Assembly: GCA_023443625.1 (NCBI GenBank)
Contig: JAEZTQ010000100.1
Coordinates: forward strand, 4,856-68,855
Direction of reading: 5' to 3'
Length of the DNA stretch: 64,000 bases
Origin: Bacillota bacterium
Lineage (GTDB): Bacteria; Bacillota_A; Clostridia; Lachnospirales; Lachnospiraceae
The notes beneath the pieces were generated by a model. That model did not search any database and was not told the origin of the DNA. It saw only the letters and a program-made list of their open reading frames with translations. How positions within the stretch are numbered: the stretch's first letter is position 1; the number at the start of each line of letters is the position of its first letter. Shown piece after piece: positions 26,910 to 35,736 of this stretch. The translations under genes and the position numbers were made by a program.

Positions 26910-29261
26910 ATGCCAAAGAGCAAGGTAAATAAAAATAAAAAAGGAAAAAGCCCTCTTAGACGTAAAATCAAATTAACTATACAGTTAATAATTCTATTGA
27001 CATTACTAACTATGCTAGGAGTTCTTTTATACTTTTATTTAAACTACGGAAAGACAATATTGCAATTGCAATCAGAAGCTAAGTATATGGTGGATAAATC
27101 CACAGAGGATACCTTTAAATCATCACTGACTAGTCTTGTCTATGATTCGGGAGGCTATCTGATCTCTGAATTAAAGGCAGAGAAGGATGTCTACTATATT
27201 AACTATGAGGATATTCCCACTGCGGCAATTGATGCTTTTTTGGCTACGGAGGATAGAAAATTCTTTGAGCACGATGGAATTGATTACTGGGCCAATGTTC
27301 GAGCTGCTATTGCCTTAATTAAGCATAAAGGTCAGATAACCCAGGGAGCCAGCACCATCACACAGCAGCTGGCAAGAGGTATATTTCTTACCCAGGAGGT
27401 AACCTATACAAGAAAGATAAAAGAGCTTTTTGTGGCCCAGGAAATAGAGAAGCGTTATGACAAGTATGAAATCATGGAATATTATTTAAATAGTATTTAT
27501 TTTGCTAACGGACATTATGGGATACAGGCAGCAGCGCAAGCTTATTTTGGGAAGGGAGTATCCTCTCTTAGCCTTTCACAGATTTCCTTCCTCTGTGCAA
27601 TACCCAATAACCCTAATCTCTATAATCCATTAACCAATAAGGGGAATACCTTAAAGCGAAGAGATCGTATATTGAAGCAGATGTATGAGAATGAGATGAT
27701 TAGCCAGGAGGATTATGAAAAGGCATTAGAGGAGAAGATTACCCTTATTGATACTTCGTCAGATAAGAAGAATTATGTTGAAACCTATGCCTATTATTGC
27801 GCTATAAGGGCATTAATGAAAGAGCAGGGTTTTGAGTTTTTATACCAATTTGACAGTAAAGAGGAGGAGGAGGCTTATGAAGAAGCCTACGAAGACCTCT
27901 ATTACAGCTTTCAAAAGGACTTGTATGTGAAGGGGTATCGCATTTATACCTCCATTGATTTGGATAAACAAAAGCTCCTGCAGCAAAAGCTTGATGATAG
28001 CTTAGCAGAATTTGAAGATAAGAATACAGAAGGCATATATAAAATGCAGGGGGCAGCCGTATGTATAGATAATGACACGGGAAGAATAGTATCCGTTGTA
28101 GGGGGGAGAGAACAGGAGCTGGGTGGATATACCCTAAATAGAGCTTTTCAAAGTTACCGCCAGCCGGGAAGTGCCATTAAGCCCCTGATTGTTTATACTC
28201 CGGCCTTTGAGAGAGACTACACCCCGGAATCCTTAGTTGATGATACATATTTTGAAGGTGGTCCGAAGAACTCAGGAGGAAGTTATCTGGGTGAAATCAA
28301 GCTACAAAAAGCAATTGAGTCCTCAAAGAATGTAATAGCCTGGAAGGTCTTTGAGGAAATTACGCCTAAAGTAGGTTTATCTTATTTACATAAAATGAAT
28401 TTTGCTAGATTGTCAGAGCAGGACTATATCCTTGCCGCTTCTCTTGGAGGCTTCACCTATGGAGTAAGCCCGGTAGAGATGGCAGCGGCCTTTTCTGCCT
28501 TGGAGAATGACGGTTACTATAGAGAACCCACTTGTATTGTAAAAATTATGGATGCTGAGGGAAATGAGATAGTAAGTGACAGTACTCACTCAAAGCAAAT
28601 CTATGAAACCAATGGGGCCAGGATTATGACAGAGGCGTTGACTGGAGTCATTAAGAGAGGAACAGCAAAGGGGAAGGGGCTTTCCCATACAATTAGTGCA
28701 GGCAAAACAGGCACAACGAATGATAAAAAAGATGGTTGGTTTGTAGGATATACTCCCTATTATACCACGAGTGTATGGGTTGGTTATGATATCCCAGAGA
28801 GTGTAAAAAACCTCATGGGTTCTACTTATCCCCTAAAGATATGGCATAATTTCATGGAGGAGATTCACACTTCCTCCATGAATAGAGATTTTGAATATTA
28901 TGATTGGAGAGCAGTCTTAAAAGCCGAGGAGGAAGAAAGAAAAAGGTTAGAGGAGCTAGAAAATCAATTGACTCCTACTCCAAGTATAACCCTGACACCT
29001 ATTCCGGATTATGTGGAACCAGAGGGAAATACGGAGGAGAATCAAGATAAATTCTCTGATGAAAACTTAGAAGATGAGTATTGGGAAGAAGAGTTCTGGG
29101 AAGAGGATATGAACTCGGAGGAGGACGATACAATAGAAGACCCAGAAGAATATACGGAAGAAGATTACGATGGTGAGGATACAAATCCAGAAGAAGGGTT
29201 TGAGGAAGACCCTTTAGAGGAGGGCTTCATTAGTGAGGAAGAGGAGGAAACTTTAGAATAA
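26910..29261 (+). CDS. Class A penicillin-binding protein (bifunctional)
   Basis: 783 aa. It has a basic cytoplasmic N-terminus and one membrane segment (about 28-50). The GT51 glycosyltransferase has catalytic EDRKFFEHDGID and GASTITQQLAR. The transpeptidase has SxxK in PGSAIKP (near residue 420), SSKN and KTGTTND (near 597). It polymerises and cross-links peptidoglycan on the outer face. The last ~75 residues after a Pro/Thr linker (TPTPSITLTPIP) are extremely acidic (EEEFWEEDMNSEEDDTIED), with no known domain. It lies 15 bases after the YhaN-like gene and is probably co-transcribed. Confidence 0.92.
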   Translation: MPKSKVNKNKKGKSPLRRKIKLTIQLIILLTLLTMLGVLLYFYLNYGKTILQLQSEAKYMVDKSTEDTFKSSLTSLVYDSGGYLISELKAEKDVYYINYEDIPTAAIDAFLATEDRKFFEHDGIDYWANVRAAIALIKHKGQITQGASTITQQLARGIFLTQEVTYTRKIKELFVAQEIEKRYDKYEIMEYYLNSIYFANGHYGIQAAAQAYFGKGVSSLSLSQISFLCAIPNNPNLYNPLTNKGNTLKRRDRILKQMYENEMISQEDYEKALEEKITLIDTSSDKKNYVETYAYYCAIRALMKEQGFEFLYQFDSKEEEEAYEEAYEDLYYSFQKDLYVKGYRIYTSIDLDKQKLLQQKLDDSLAEFEDKNTEGIYKMQGAAVCIDNDTGRIVSVVGGREQELGGYTLNRAFQSYRQPGSAIKPLIVYTPAFERDYTPESLVDDTYFEGGPKNSGGSYLGEIKLQKAIESSKNVIAWKVFEEITPKVGLSYLHKMNFARLSEQDYILAASLGGFTYGVSPVEMAAAFSALENDGYYREPTCIVKIMDAEGNEIVSDSTHSKQIYETNGARIMTEALTGVIKRGTAKGKGLSHTISAGKTGTTNDKKDGWFVGYTPYYTTSVWVGYDIPESVKNLMGSTYPLKIWHNFMEEIHTSSMNRDFEYYDWRAVLKAEEEERKRLEELENQLTPTPSITLTPIPDYVEPEGNTEENQDKFSDENLEDEYWEEEFWEEDMNSEEDDTIEDPEEYTEEDYDGEDTNPEEGFEEDPLEEGFISEEEEETLE

Positions 29262-29286
29262 AAAGTTTGAATATCTCTCTAATAAA

Positions 29287-29309
29287 GGGTGCCAAATATA
29301 TGGTGCCCA
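29287..29309 (+). repeat. Short hairpin after the PBP gene
   Basis: GGGTGCCA / TGGTGCCC form an 8-bp stem with two G-U pairs around AATATA or similar; there is no U-tract. Confidence 0.4.
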
Positions 29310-29327
29310 AAGCTGAAAAATGATAAT

Positions 29328-29384
29328 AAAACCACCTTCCTGATGAGAATATTCATATCTAGTTCTCACCAAGAAAGTGGTTTT
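29328..29384 (-). repeat. Solo copy of the IS256 5' hairpin, acting as convergent terminator
   Basis: Read on the minus strand, about 52 bases are identical to the IS element's upstream hairpin (8243-8296) except at two positions. No transposase or inverted ends are attached. The ~22-bp stem is followed on the plus strand by TTTTTCTTTATTT and lies between the convergent PBP and prs genes. It looks like an IS fragment now serving as a terminator. Confidence 0.7.
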
Positions 29385-29444
29385 TCTTTATTTGTATATT
29401 GCTTCGCAATTAGTATTGATCTGCCTAGGGCAGAAGGTGATCTA

Positions 29445-30638
29445 TTATATATCTGTGTTTAATTTACTACTCTGGTTGTATTCTTTTAAAATACTTTGGA
29501 TACGCTCCACTGGATTTAGTAAACCACTGATACTGTTATCATGATTTAAGGTATCAATAATTAATGCGATATATTTGCTCATATCAACATTGATATACCA
29601 AGGCTTAGTTAAAAGCTCAGGAGTCTGATAAATAAGGTTTGTTGTAAGGACACGATGGATAAGGCCCTTATCATAAGCTTCATCAATCTTTGCAAATCCA
29701 TTTGTAAATAAGCCGAAGGTTGCAGCAACAAAAATTCTACCAGCATTTCTTTTCTTTAATTCTGATGCTACATCAAGGATGCTTTCGCCAGAGGAGATCA
29801 TATCATCTACAATTAATACATCCTTACCGTTAATATCAGAGCCTAGGAATTCGTGAGCTACGATGGGGTTACGTCCGTTGACAATTCTTGTATAATCACG
29901 TCTCTTATAGAACATACCCATATCCAGGCCAAGTACATTAGCAAAATATACAGCTCTGGACATACCACCTTCATCGGGGCTTATAACCATCATATGGTCC
30001 TCGTCAAATTGAATATCCTCAACATTTTGAAGCATTGCTTTAATGAATTGATAGTTTGGAGCAACTGTTTCTAGACTGTTTAATGGAATAGCATTTTGTA
30101 CTCTAGGGTCGTGGGCATCAAAGGTAAGGATACTGTCAACGCCCATATTAATTAATTCTTGTAATGCTAAAGCGCAGTCAAGGGATTCCCTGGAAGTTCT
30201 TCTATGCTGTCTGCCTTCATAAAGGAAAGGCATAATTACAGTAATTTTTCTGGCTTTTCCACCAACTGCTGCTATTATTCTTTTCAGGTCCTGATAATGA
30301 TCGTCAGGAGACATGTGGTTGATATTTCCGGACATTTTATAGGTTAAGCTATGATTTGTAACATCTACTAGCAGATAAAGATCAGAACCTCTAACAGATT
30401 CTTTGATCTGTCCCTTTGCCTCCCCTGTTCCAAATCGTGGACAACAAGCTTTCACTAAATAAGAATCTCGCTGATACCCGGCAAATGCAATGGTCCCCTT
30501 GTGTTCACTTTCTCTTGCATTTCGCCATTCTACAATATAGTCATTCACATGCTGTCCTAAGGTTTTGCTGCTTTCTAAAGCTATAATACCAAGTGGGCCC
30601 ACAGGAATAGTTTCTACGATTTTCTCGTTCTTTGACAT
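29445..30638 (-). CDS. prs: Ribose-phosphate pyrophosphokinase (PRPP synthetase), long form
   Basis: 397 aa from ATG 30638, chosen because GGAGGG lies 7 bases upstream (the ATG at 30653 overlaps that site). The PRPP-binding loop DVLIVDDMISSGES and the catalytic region (MPFLYEGRQHRRTSRESLD, TFDAHDPRV) are present. It makes PRPP from ribose 5-phosphate and ATP for nucleotide, His and Trp synthesis. Typical enzymes have ~315 residues; the extra length is an N-terminal extension (MSKNEKIVETIPVGPLGIIA) and insertions, as in a subgroup in Clostridia. It is transcribed after the dnaD-dnaC pair. Confidence 0.88.
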   Translation of the reverse strand: MSKNEKIVETIPVGPLGIIALESSKTLGQHVNDYIVEWRNARESEHKGTIAFAGYQRDSYLVKACCPRFGTGEAKGQIKESVRGSDLYLLVDVTNHSLTYKMSGNINHMSPDDHYQDLKRIIAAVGGKARKITVIMPFLYEGRQHRRTSRESLDCALALQELINMGVDSILTFDAHDPRVQNAIPLNSLETVAPNYQFIKAMLQNVEDIQFDEDHMMVISPDEGGMSRAVYFANVLGLDMGMFYKRRDYTRIVNGRNPIVAHEFLGSDINGKDVLIVDDMISSGESILDVASELKKRNAGRIFVAATFGLFTNGFAKIDEAYDKGLIHRVLTTNLIYQTPELLTKPWYINVDMSKYIALIIDTLNHDNSISGLLNPVERIQSILKEYNQSSKLNTDI

Positions 30639-30740
30639 TAGTTTTCCCTCCATGAAATAGTAGATTGGTTACAAAAGCCATTAAAGTTATAACATTATAA
30701 ATTTAGTAAGTCAAGACGCTTTACGTCATTTGTTGAGCTT

Positions 30741-31748
30741 TTATTTGGAAATTGCTCCATTGACCGCCTTATGTAGACGAATGTCTTCTCCTATAATACG
30801 AAGGACAGAGTAGCTGCTTATAATTCGGGAATAAACCCGCTCACTATAATTAGTATTCATATCAGATAGAGACAAATTAGTTGAGATAACTGTAGATTTT
30901 TTTCTTAATAATCGTTCGTTAATTATTAAATATAACTGTGAGTTTGTAAAAGAATTATATAGCTCTGTTCCTAGATCATCAATAATTAGTAAGTCACAAT
31001 CAAGGATATAATTAAATTGATTGGAAGCATTATAGGCGCTCTCCTCATCCTTCCCAAACTTATATTTTTCCAGAAGGTCAAAGAGCCGAAAAGCTGTAAG
31101 ATAAATTACGGTATACCCTCGATCTAGAAGTTCTTTCGCGATACAATTGGCAAGAAAGGTTTTACCAACACCTGTATTGCCAAGGAGTAATAAATTATCT
31201 CCTTGGTTATGAAAATGCTTTATAAAATACTTACATTTAGCTACTACTTTTTGCATATTAGACATGGGTGACAAACCAACCGTCTCATCGACATAATCAT
31301 CGGAGTAGTAGCCAAAGGTGAATTTGCTGAAGTTTTCTTCTGCAAGAATGGATCTTATATTAGAATCCGAGTACATCACATCAGCAATGGCTTGTTTTAG
31401 ACAATTACATTTTTTATTATGAATATAACCTGTATCCTTACACTTAGAGCATTGGTAATGCATGTCCAGATAATCTGCCGAAAGATTATTTGATAATAAA
31501 AGCTCAATTTGGCTGGCTTTCAATTGAAGGGCTTTTTCTTTCAAAGCCTTAAGAGAGCTGTCATCGCCGCGAAGGGCCATACGCCCACTTTCTGCAGAAA
31601 GGGATATCATCTCTTCTTCCAGTACTCTTAGCTGTGGAATCAGCTTATAAGCGTTATTAATTCGGATGTCTAGCTCATGCTTATTCTTAAGTCTGCGGCT
31701 GTCATACATCCTTAGAATCTTATTGTATTGGTCATTTTTTAATGCCAT
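30741..31748 (-). CDS. DnaC/DnaI-type helicase loader ATPase
   Basis: 335 aa. The N-terminal helical region holds a zinc-finger pattern (CSKCKDTGYIHNKKCNC, about 101-117). The AAA+ domain has Walker A GNTGVGKTF and Walker B LLIIDDLGTE. This layout is that of B. subtilis DnaI/DnaC-like loaders, which place the replicative helicase on DNA. The dnaD-like gene is 74 bases upstream on the same strand, so the two primosome genes form one unit with prs behind them. Transposon-borne IstB proteins share the AAA+ domain but lack this zinc region. Confidence 0.85.
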   Translation of the reverse strand: MALKNDQYNKILRMYDSRRLKNKHELDIRINNAYKLIPQLRVLEEEMISLSAESGRMALRGDDSSLKALKEKALQLKASQIELLLSNNLSADYLDMHYQCSKCKDTGYIHNKKCNCLKQAIADVMYSDSNIRSILAEENFSKFTFGYYSDDYVDETVGLSPMSNMQKVVAKCKYFIKHFHNQGDNLLLLGNTGVGKTFLANCIAKELLDRGYTVIYLTAFRLFDLLEKYKFGKDEESAYNASNQFNYILDCDLLIIDDLGTELYNSFTNSQLYLIINERLLRKKSTVISTNLSLSDMNTNYSERVYSRIISSYSVLRIIGEDIRLHKAVNGAISK

Positions 31749-31822
31749 GCTACTAGGCCTCCTTCTATTAAGAATTAATTTATTTTTGTTATAGGGATTG
31801 CGTATTTTGCTTTAGAGAAGGA

Positions 31823-32905
31823 CTAAAGATCTTTGTTGATAAGCTTACGTTCTAACTCGGCATAATCTTTTGCTGTATAAGTACGCTGAGGAAATTGGTT
31901 AAACTTATTCGTGGATTGTTTGGGTGGCGCAGTGACTAATTTCTTTGCCACATTTGCCTTATTGCCTTTGTTGAATTCCGCATCTAATTTAGCAATATCA
32001 GTATGGCTTTTTACATCTTTTTTAAACCAGGTTTCAAGAATTTTATCTGTATATTTAAAATCAGGTTTTTGTGTTCTAAGTATGGTACGGTTGCAGGCTT
32101 CAGCTATGATTTCATCGGAAAACCCGAATACCTCAACCCATTTGGTTATGTATTGACGCTCAATTTGGCCTGGCGCCCGATTTAAGCCAAAGGCCTTGTT
32201 TACAACATTAAAATGGTCGTTATATGTAGCTGTGGCTACTTTAGCCTTCTCCTCTGTATCAATGCCTTCTGAGGCCCAGGTCAGTGCTACGGCTTCAATA
32301 TAAGAAGTGTTTTTCTTTCCCCTAGATACACAGTATTCGTATAGATACATGATTAATTCAGCAGAATAATGAAGCTCTTCATAGAGGTAGAGAATGAGTT
32401 GAAGATCCATGGGCTTTAATGGACGATCTAAATAGATTTCTACAATATGCATAACCCATTTTATTTCGTCATTATTAATAAACTCCTCAATCTTCTCGGG
32501 TGAATAGCTCATTCGAACCGCTGGTTTTTTTTCAGTATGGATACTGACTGCTATTTCATCCAGCTGAGAATCCAAATCAGTGAGCTTCGTATTATCTTTT
32601 TGTTCTTTCATCAGGTCTACTAAGTGAATTGCTGTAATTTCTTTTGAAGAATTTCGTGATAGTATAATTAATTTCAGCTTTTCCCAATAGGCTAAAGCGC
32701 GAATAATATCCTTTTCCGTATTTTCAAGACGATCAGCAATGGAGGAGATAGTTACTTCCTGGCAATTTCCTGAGAAGCAACGAAGTAAATACAGATATAC
32801 TTTTACATAGGCACCGTTTGCCGAAGGCATAAACTGGTCTATAAAGTAATTTGGTATGATGGTAAAAGCAGACATACCTTCTGCGTACAATGAAATTTTG
32901 CTCAT
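31823..32905 (-). CDS. DnaD/DnaB-like primosomal protein
   Basis: 360 aa. An N-terminal winged-helix-like region (AYVKVYLYLLRCFSGNCQEVTISSIADRLENTEKDIIRAL) is followed by two DnaD C-terminal (DDBH2) domains. The second (ITKWVEVFGFSDEIIAEACNRTILRTQKPDFKYTDKIL) carries the YxxxIxxxW-like element ending in LETWFKK. Such proteins remodel DNA at the origin and recruit the helicase loader, here encoded next. A cluster of DnaA boxes lies immediately upstream. Confidence 0.85.
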   Translation of the reverse strand: MSKISLYAEGMSAFTIIPNYFIDQFMPSANGAYVKVYLYLLRCFSGNCQEVTISSIADRLENTEKDIIRALAYWEKLKLIILSRNSSKEITAIHLVDLMKEQKDNTKLTDLDSQLDEIAVSIHTEKKPAVRMSYSPEKIEEFINNDEIKWVMHIVEIYLDRPLKPMDLQLILYLYEELHYSAELIMYLYEYCVSRGKKNTSYIEAVALTWASEGIDTEEKAKVATATYNDHFNVVNKAFGLNRAPGQIERQYITKWVEVFGFSDEIIAEACNRTILRTQKPDFKYTDKILETWFKKDVKSHTDIAKLDAEFNKGNKANVAKKLVTAPPKQSTNKFNQFPQRTYTAKDYAELERKLINKDL

Positions 32906-33034
32906 ATTTAATTACCCCCAATTGTTTCCATGACACCACAAGAGCATTGGATTGTGTAATGCCAGCAACATTATAGCACAGTTAAATCTTTCTGGAAATA
33001 GCCTATTTTATGGGTTTCTATCGAAGCTGCATCT

Positions 33035-33061
33035 TGTGGATATCGTGGATAATGTGGATGA
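33035..33061. promoter_or_regulatory. Three tandem DnaA-box-like 9-mers
   Basis: TGTGGATAT, CGTGGATAA and TGTGGATGA follow each other without gaps (33035, 33044, 33053). Each differs by one base from the DnaA box TGTGGATAA, the reverse of TTATCCACA. They lie about 130 bases upstream of the dnaD-like start. Confidence 0.7.
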
Positions 33062-33171
33062 AATGCAAGTAAAAAAATGTAAATAAATGCATATATGGAT
33101 AGAAATATAGCAAAATTGATTATTATTTGGTTATAAAGTCTATATTTGTAGAAAAGTTTTCAGGCAGAAAA

Positions 33172-33227
33172 ATATCCACAGCGATTATCAGAAATAATGT
33201 TGATAATACTGTGGATAATGTGGATAA
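33172..33227. promoter_or_regulatory. Second DnaA-box cluster with two perfect boxes
   Basis: TGTGGATAA is present twice without mismatch at 33210-33218 and 33219-33227, directly abutting the murC stop codon. TGTTGATAA (33198-33206) and, in the opposite orientation, ATATCCACA (33172-33180) are one-mismatch copies. Between this cluster and the one at 33035 lies ~110 bases of very AT-rich DNA. Confidence 0.75.
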
Positions 33228-34631
33228 CTACAAGCCTAGAATATTTTCTCCCACGGATACGATGTCTCCGGCGCCCATGGTTATCAACAAGTCACCGTTC
33301 ATACAATTTTGTAATAAATAATTTTCAATCTCATCAAAAGAAGGAAAATAGGTAACATCTTTGCCAATTTTAAGGAGTTCCTGCATTAAATCCCTAGAGG
33401 ATATATCACCGGGGTCCTTCTCTCTGGAAGCATAAATATCAGCTAAAACTATGTGATCTGCCAAGGAAAGAGACTTTGCGAATTCTACCAGATGTTGTTT
33501 GGTTCTTGAATAAGTATGGGGCTGGAAAATGCACCATATTTTATTATGTGGATAATTTTTTGCTGCAGATAAAGTTGCAGAAACCTCTGTAGGATGATGG
33601 GCGTAGTCGTCGATAATTGTAATACCACCTATCTCTCCCTTGTATTCGAAGCGTCGTTTAGAATTTGCAAAAGAATATAGGGCTTTTTTAATTGTCTCTA
33701 TTGGAATACCAGCTTCAAGAGCTATCCCAATTGCAGGCAAGGAATTGGATATATTGTGTAAACCAATGACATTCAGGCATATGCGATCTATATACTGACC
33801 TTTATAGTATAAATCATAGCTACCCCTGCTTTGATCATCAAATTCAATGTTATCTGCAGTAATGTGGTATGTAGAACCTGTATTTGCTTTTATGGGATCC
33901 AGTATTCCATAGGTAATCACTTCACATTCCAAATCAGAAGTGATCTCCTCATATCCTTCTATATCTCCATTAATAAATAACTGTCCTTCTTTTGGCAGGC
34001 GTTTTGCAAATAAATGAAAAGAGTTGCGTATATCACTAATGTCTTTAAAAAAATCCAAATGATCCGCATCAACGTTTAGAATAACTCCGCGTGTGGGATT
34101 AAAATGTAAAAATGTATTGGTATATTCACAGGCTTCTGTAATAAAATGCTGTGATTTACCTATTCTGATATTTCCGCCGATTGCATCAAGAATACCACCT
34201 ACTGATATGGTGGGATCTAAATCACCCTCCATAAATATCAAAGAAAGCATGGAGGTTGTGGTTGTTTTTCCGTGTGTTCCAGCTACAGCTATGGCATTAT
34301 CAAAATTAAGCATAACTTGACCAATCATCTCTGATCTTTTTAAAAGGGGAATATTCCTATATTTAACCTCTATAAACTCTTCGTTATCTTCAGAAATGGC
34401 TGCAGTATAGACTACCACTTCAATATCAGAAGTTATATTAGAGGCTTTCTGACCTAGTTGGAATTGAATCCCCATATCAACTAGGCGATCTGTAATTTTA
34501 CTTTGGTGTGCGTCAGAGCCGCTGACCTTAAATCCAAGGGTGTGCAGGTACTCTGCAAAGCCGCTCATGCTTATTCCGCCAATACCAATAAAATGAATCC
34601 GGCACGGCTTGTCAAAATCTATTTTATACAT
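33228..34631 (-). CDS. murC: UDP-N-acetylmuramate--L-alanine ligase
   Basis: 467 aa from ATG 34631; GGAAG lies 7 bases upstream and the homology begins there (MYKIDFDKPCRIHFIGIGGI). The upstream extension to 34766 is not part of the family. The N-terminal Rossmann fold has GIGGISMSGFAE, the ATP loop GTHGKTTTT is at about 118-126, and the C-terminal ligase domain has YAHHPTEVSATL. It adds L-Ala to UDP-MurNAc in the cytoplasm, the first step of the peptidoglycan stem peptide. It stands alone between the DnaA-box region and a divergent spoVG. Confidence 0.95.
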   Translation of the reverse strand: MYKIDFDKPCRIHFIGIGGISMSGFAEYLHTLGFKVSGSDAHQSKITDRLVDMGIQFQLGQKASNITSDIEVVVYTAAISEDNEEFIEVKYRNIPLLKRSEMIGQVMLNFDNAIAVAGTHGKTTTTSMLSLIFMEGDLDPTISVGGILDAIGGNIRIGKSQHFITEACEYTNTFLHFNPTRGVILNVDADHLDFFKDISDIRNSFHLFAKRLPKEGQLFINGDIEGYEEITSDLECEVITYGILDPIKANTGSTYHITADNIEFDDQSRGSYDLYYKGQYIDRICLNVIGLHNISNSLPAIGIALEAGIPIETIKKALYSFANSKRRFEYKGEIGGITIIDDYAHHPTEVSATLSAAKNYPHNKIWCIFQPHTYSRTKQHLVEFAKSLSLADHIVLADIYASREKDPGDISSRDLMQELLKIGKDVTYFPSFDEIENYLLQNCMNGDLLITMGAGDIVSVGENILGL

Positions 34632-34898
34632 AGTACACTTCCTATTCCGTAATATTTGATGACACCTGCTATTATAACCCATTCCCTTCAAATTACAATA
34701 TAAAATTCGTTCCATATATAGATAACCCAGGACCTTTTTTGAGCATTTTATAGACATTATATTCATTATTATTATACAGGATGCTAGTATAATAATGAAA
34801 ATAATTTATAAATAGTACTTTTAAGTACCAAAAATACCTATATAATACTGAAAATGACAAAAAAATTAAGAAAATTAACAAATTTTTCATATTTTATA

Positions 34899-34927
34899 TT
34901 CACATTTTGGAAGATATATGATATAAT
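34899..34927 (+). promoter_or_regulatory. spoVG promoter
   Basis: TTCACA (34899-34904), 17-bp spacer, TATAAT (34922-34927). The leader of about 140 bases holds two stem-loops: GAAACC...GGTTTC near 34961-34978, and GAAAAGT...ACTTTTC near 34995-35030. Confidence 0.6.
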
Positions 34928-35071
34928 GCTCTTAAATATCAAAGATTAGGAATATTTTGTTGAAACCGAGGGGTTTCGGGTTGTTTAGTAACAGGAAAAG
35001 TGAAGTTAATTAGTATTAATCAACTTTTCTAGAGCACTTACAGATAAATACGACAGAAGGGGGACTATGCC

Positions 35072-35353
35072 ATGCAAATTACCGACGTACGCGTACGCAA
35101 GGTTAGTAAGGAGGGCAAGATGAAAGCTGTTGTTTCAATTACTCTTGATAACGAATTTGTAGTTCATGATATCAAAGTAATAGAAGGCGATAAAGGCTTA
35201 TTCATTGCAATGCCAAGCCGAAAAGCCGGTGACGGAGAGTATAGGGATATTGCGCATCCGATTAATTCGGACACAAGGGATAAGATTCAGAAGATAATCC
35301 TTGAGAAGTACGAAATTGCAGCACTTGAAACAGAAGAACAGGAAGCAGTTTAA
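35072..35353 (+). CDS. spoVG: SpoVG septation/RNA-binding regulator
   Basis: 93 aa with the family opening [20 protein letters not shown] and the core [18 protein letters not shown]...DIAHPI. The length is normal and AGGGGG lies before the ATG. SpoVG is a small nucleic-acid-binding regulator needed for correct division and sporulation timing in Bacillus and widely conserved in Firmicutes. In Bacillus the order is spoVG-glmU-prs-ctc-pth-fin-mfd; here spoVG is followed directly by pth and mfd. Confidence 0.95.
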   Translation: MQITDVRVRKVSKEGKMKAVVSITLDNEFVVHDIKVIEGDKGLFIAMPSRKAGDGEYRDIAHPINSDTRDKIQKIILEKYEIAALETEEQEAV

Positions 35354-35364
35354 TTAACAAGCTA

Positions 35365-35395
35365 AAAACGGCAGCGATATGGCTGCCGTTTTTAT
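35365..35395 (+). terminator. spoVG terminator
   Basis: AAAACGGCAGC (35365-35375) / GCTGCCGTTTT (35382-35392), a perfect 11-bp stem followed by further T. Confidence 0.92.
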
Positions 35396-35736
35396 GTATT
35401 TTACAGTTGCCACCAACTGCCTTAAGGATTATAATGTTAATTCAAAGGGGCTTTTTTAAGTTGCAGAAGAAGAGCAAACAGGGAGCAATAAGGAATGCTG
35501 GGAATAGATTGGCTTTGTTTGCAGACAATTATATAGGAACTGTTTAAGCCTTTAATAAGAATATTTATTAAAAAGGATATTCATAATTAAGTAAATGCAT
35601 CAAATTCTCATGTTAATTTTATCAGCACCACTATTAATATAAGCCCGCATGAGATTCGACAGCCTCCGGCGGATGCACACTCGCTATGCTCGGCGCATTT
35701 ATATAATAATAAGGTATGGAAGAAAGGTTTATTATA
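35396..35736. other. Spacer before pth with a GC-rich patch
   Basis: No credible ORF. AAATTCTCATG near 35602 and CATGAGATT near 35648 form a loose inverted repeat. 35650-35698 is distinctly GC-rich (GCCTCCGGCGGATGC, CTCGCTATGCTCGGCGC) against the AT-rich flanks. No known element was recognised. Confidence 0.35.

Noticed and set aside
33035..33227. Chromosomal origin oriC
   Set aside because: The box pattern is origin-like, but dnaA, dnaN, recF and rpmH are absent from the window; a regulatory or titration cluster is the more cautious reading.
33228..34766. Longer murC starting at 34766
   Set aside because: The first 45 residues have no family similarity and ATG 34631 has a proper ribosome site.
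34966..35030. Riboswitch in the spoVG leader
   Set aside because: There are two simple hairpins but none of the conserved core sequences of known riboswitch classes.
35640..35700. Small RNA or mobile element in the GC-rich patch before pth
   Set aside because: Composition is unusual but no inverted ends, terminator or promoter could be defined.
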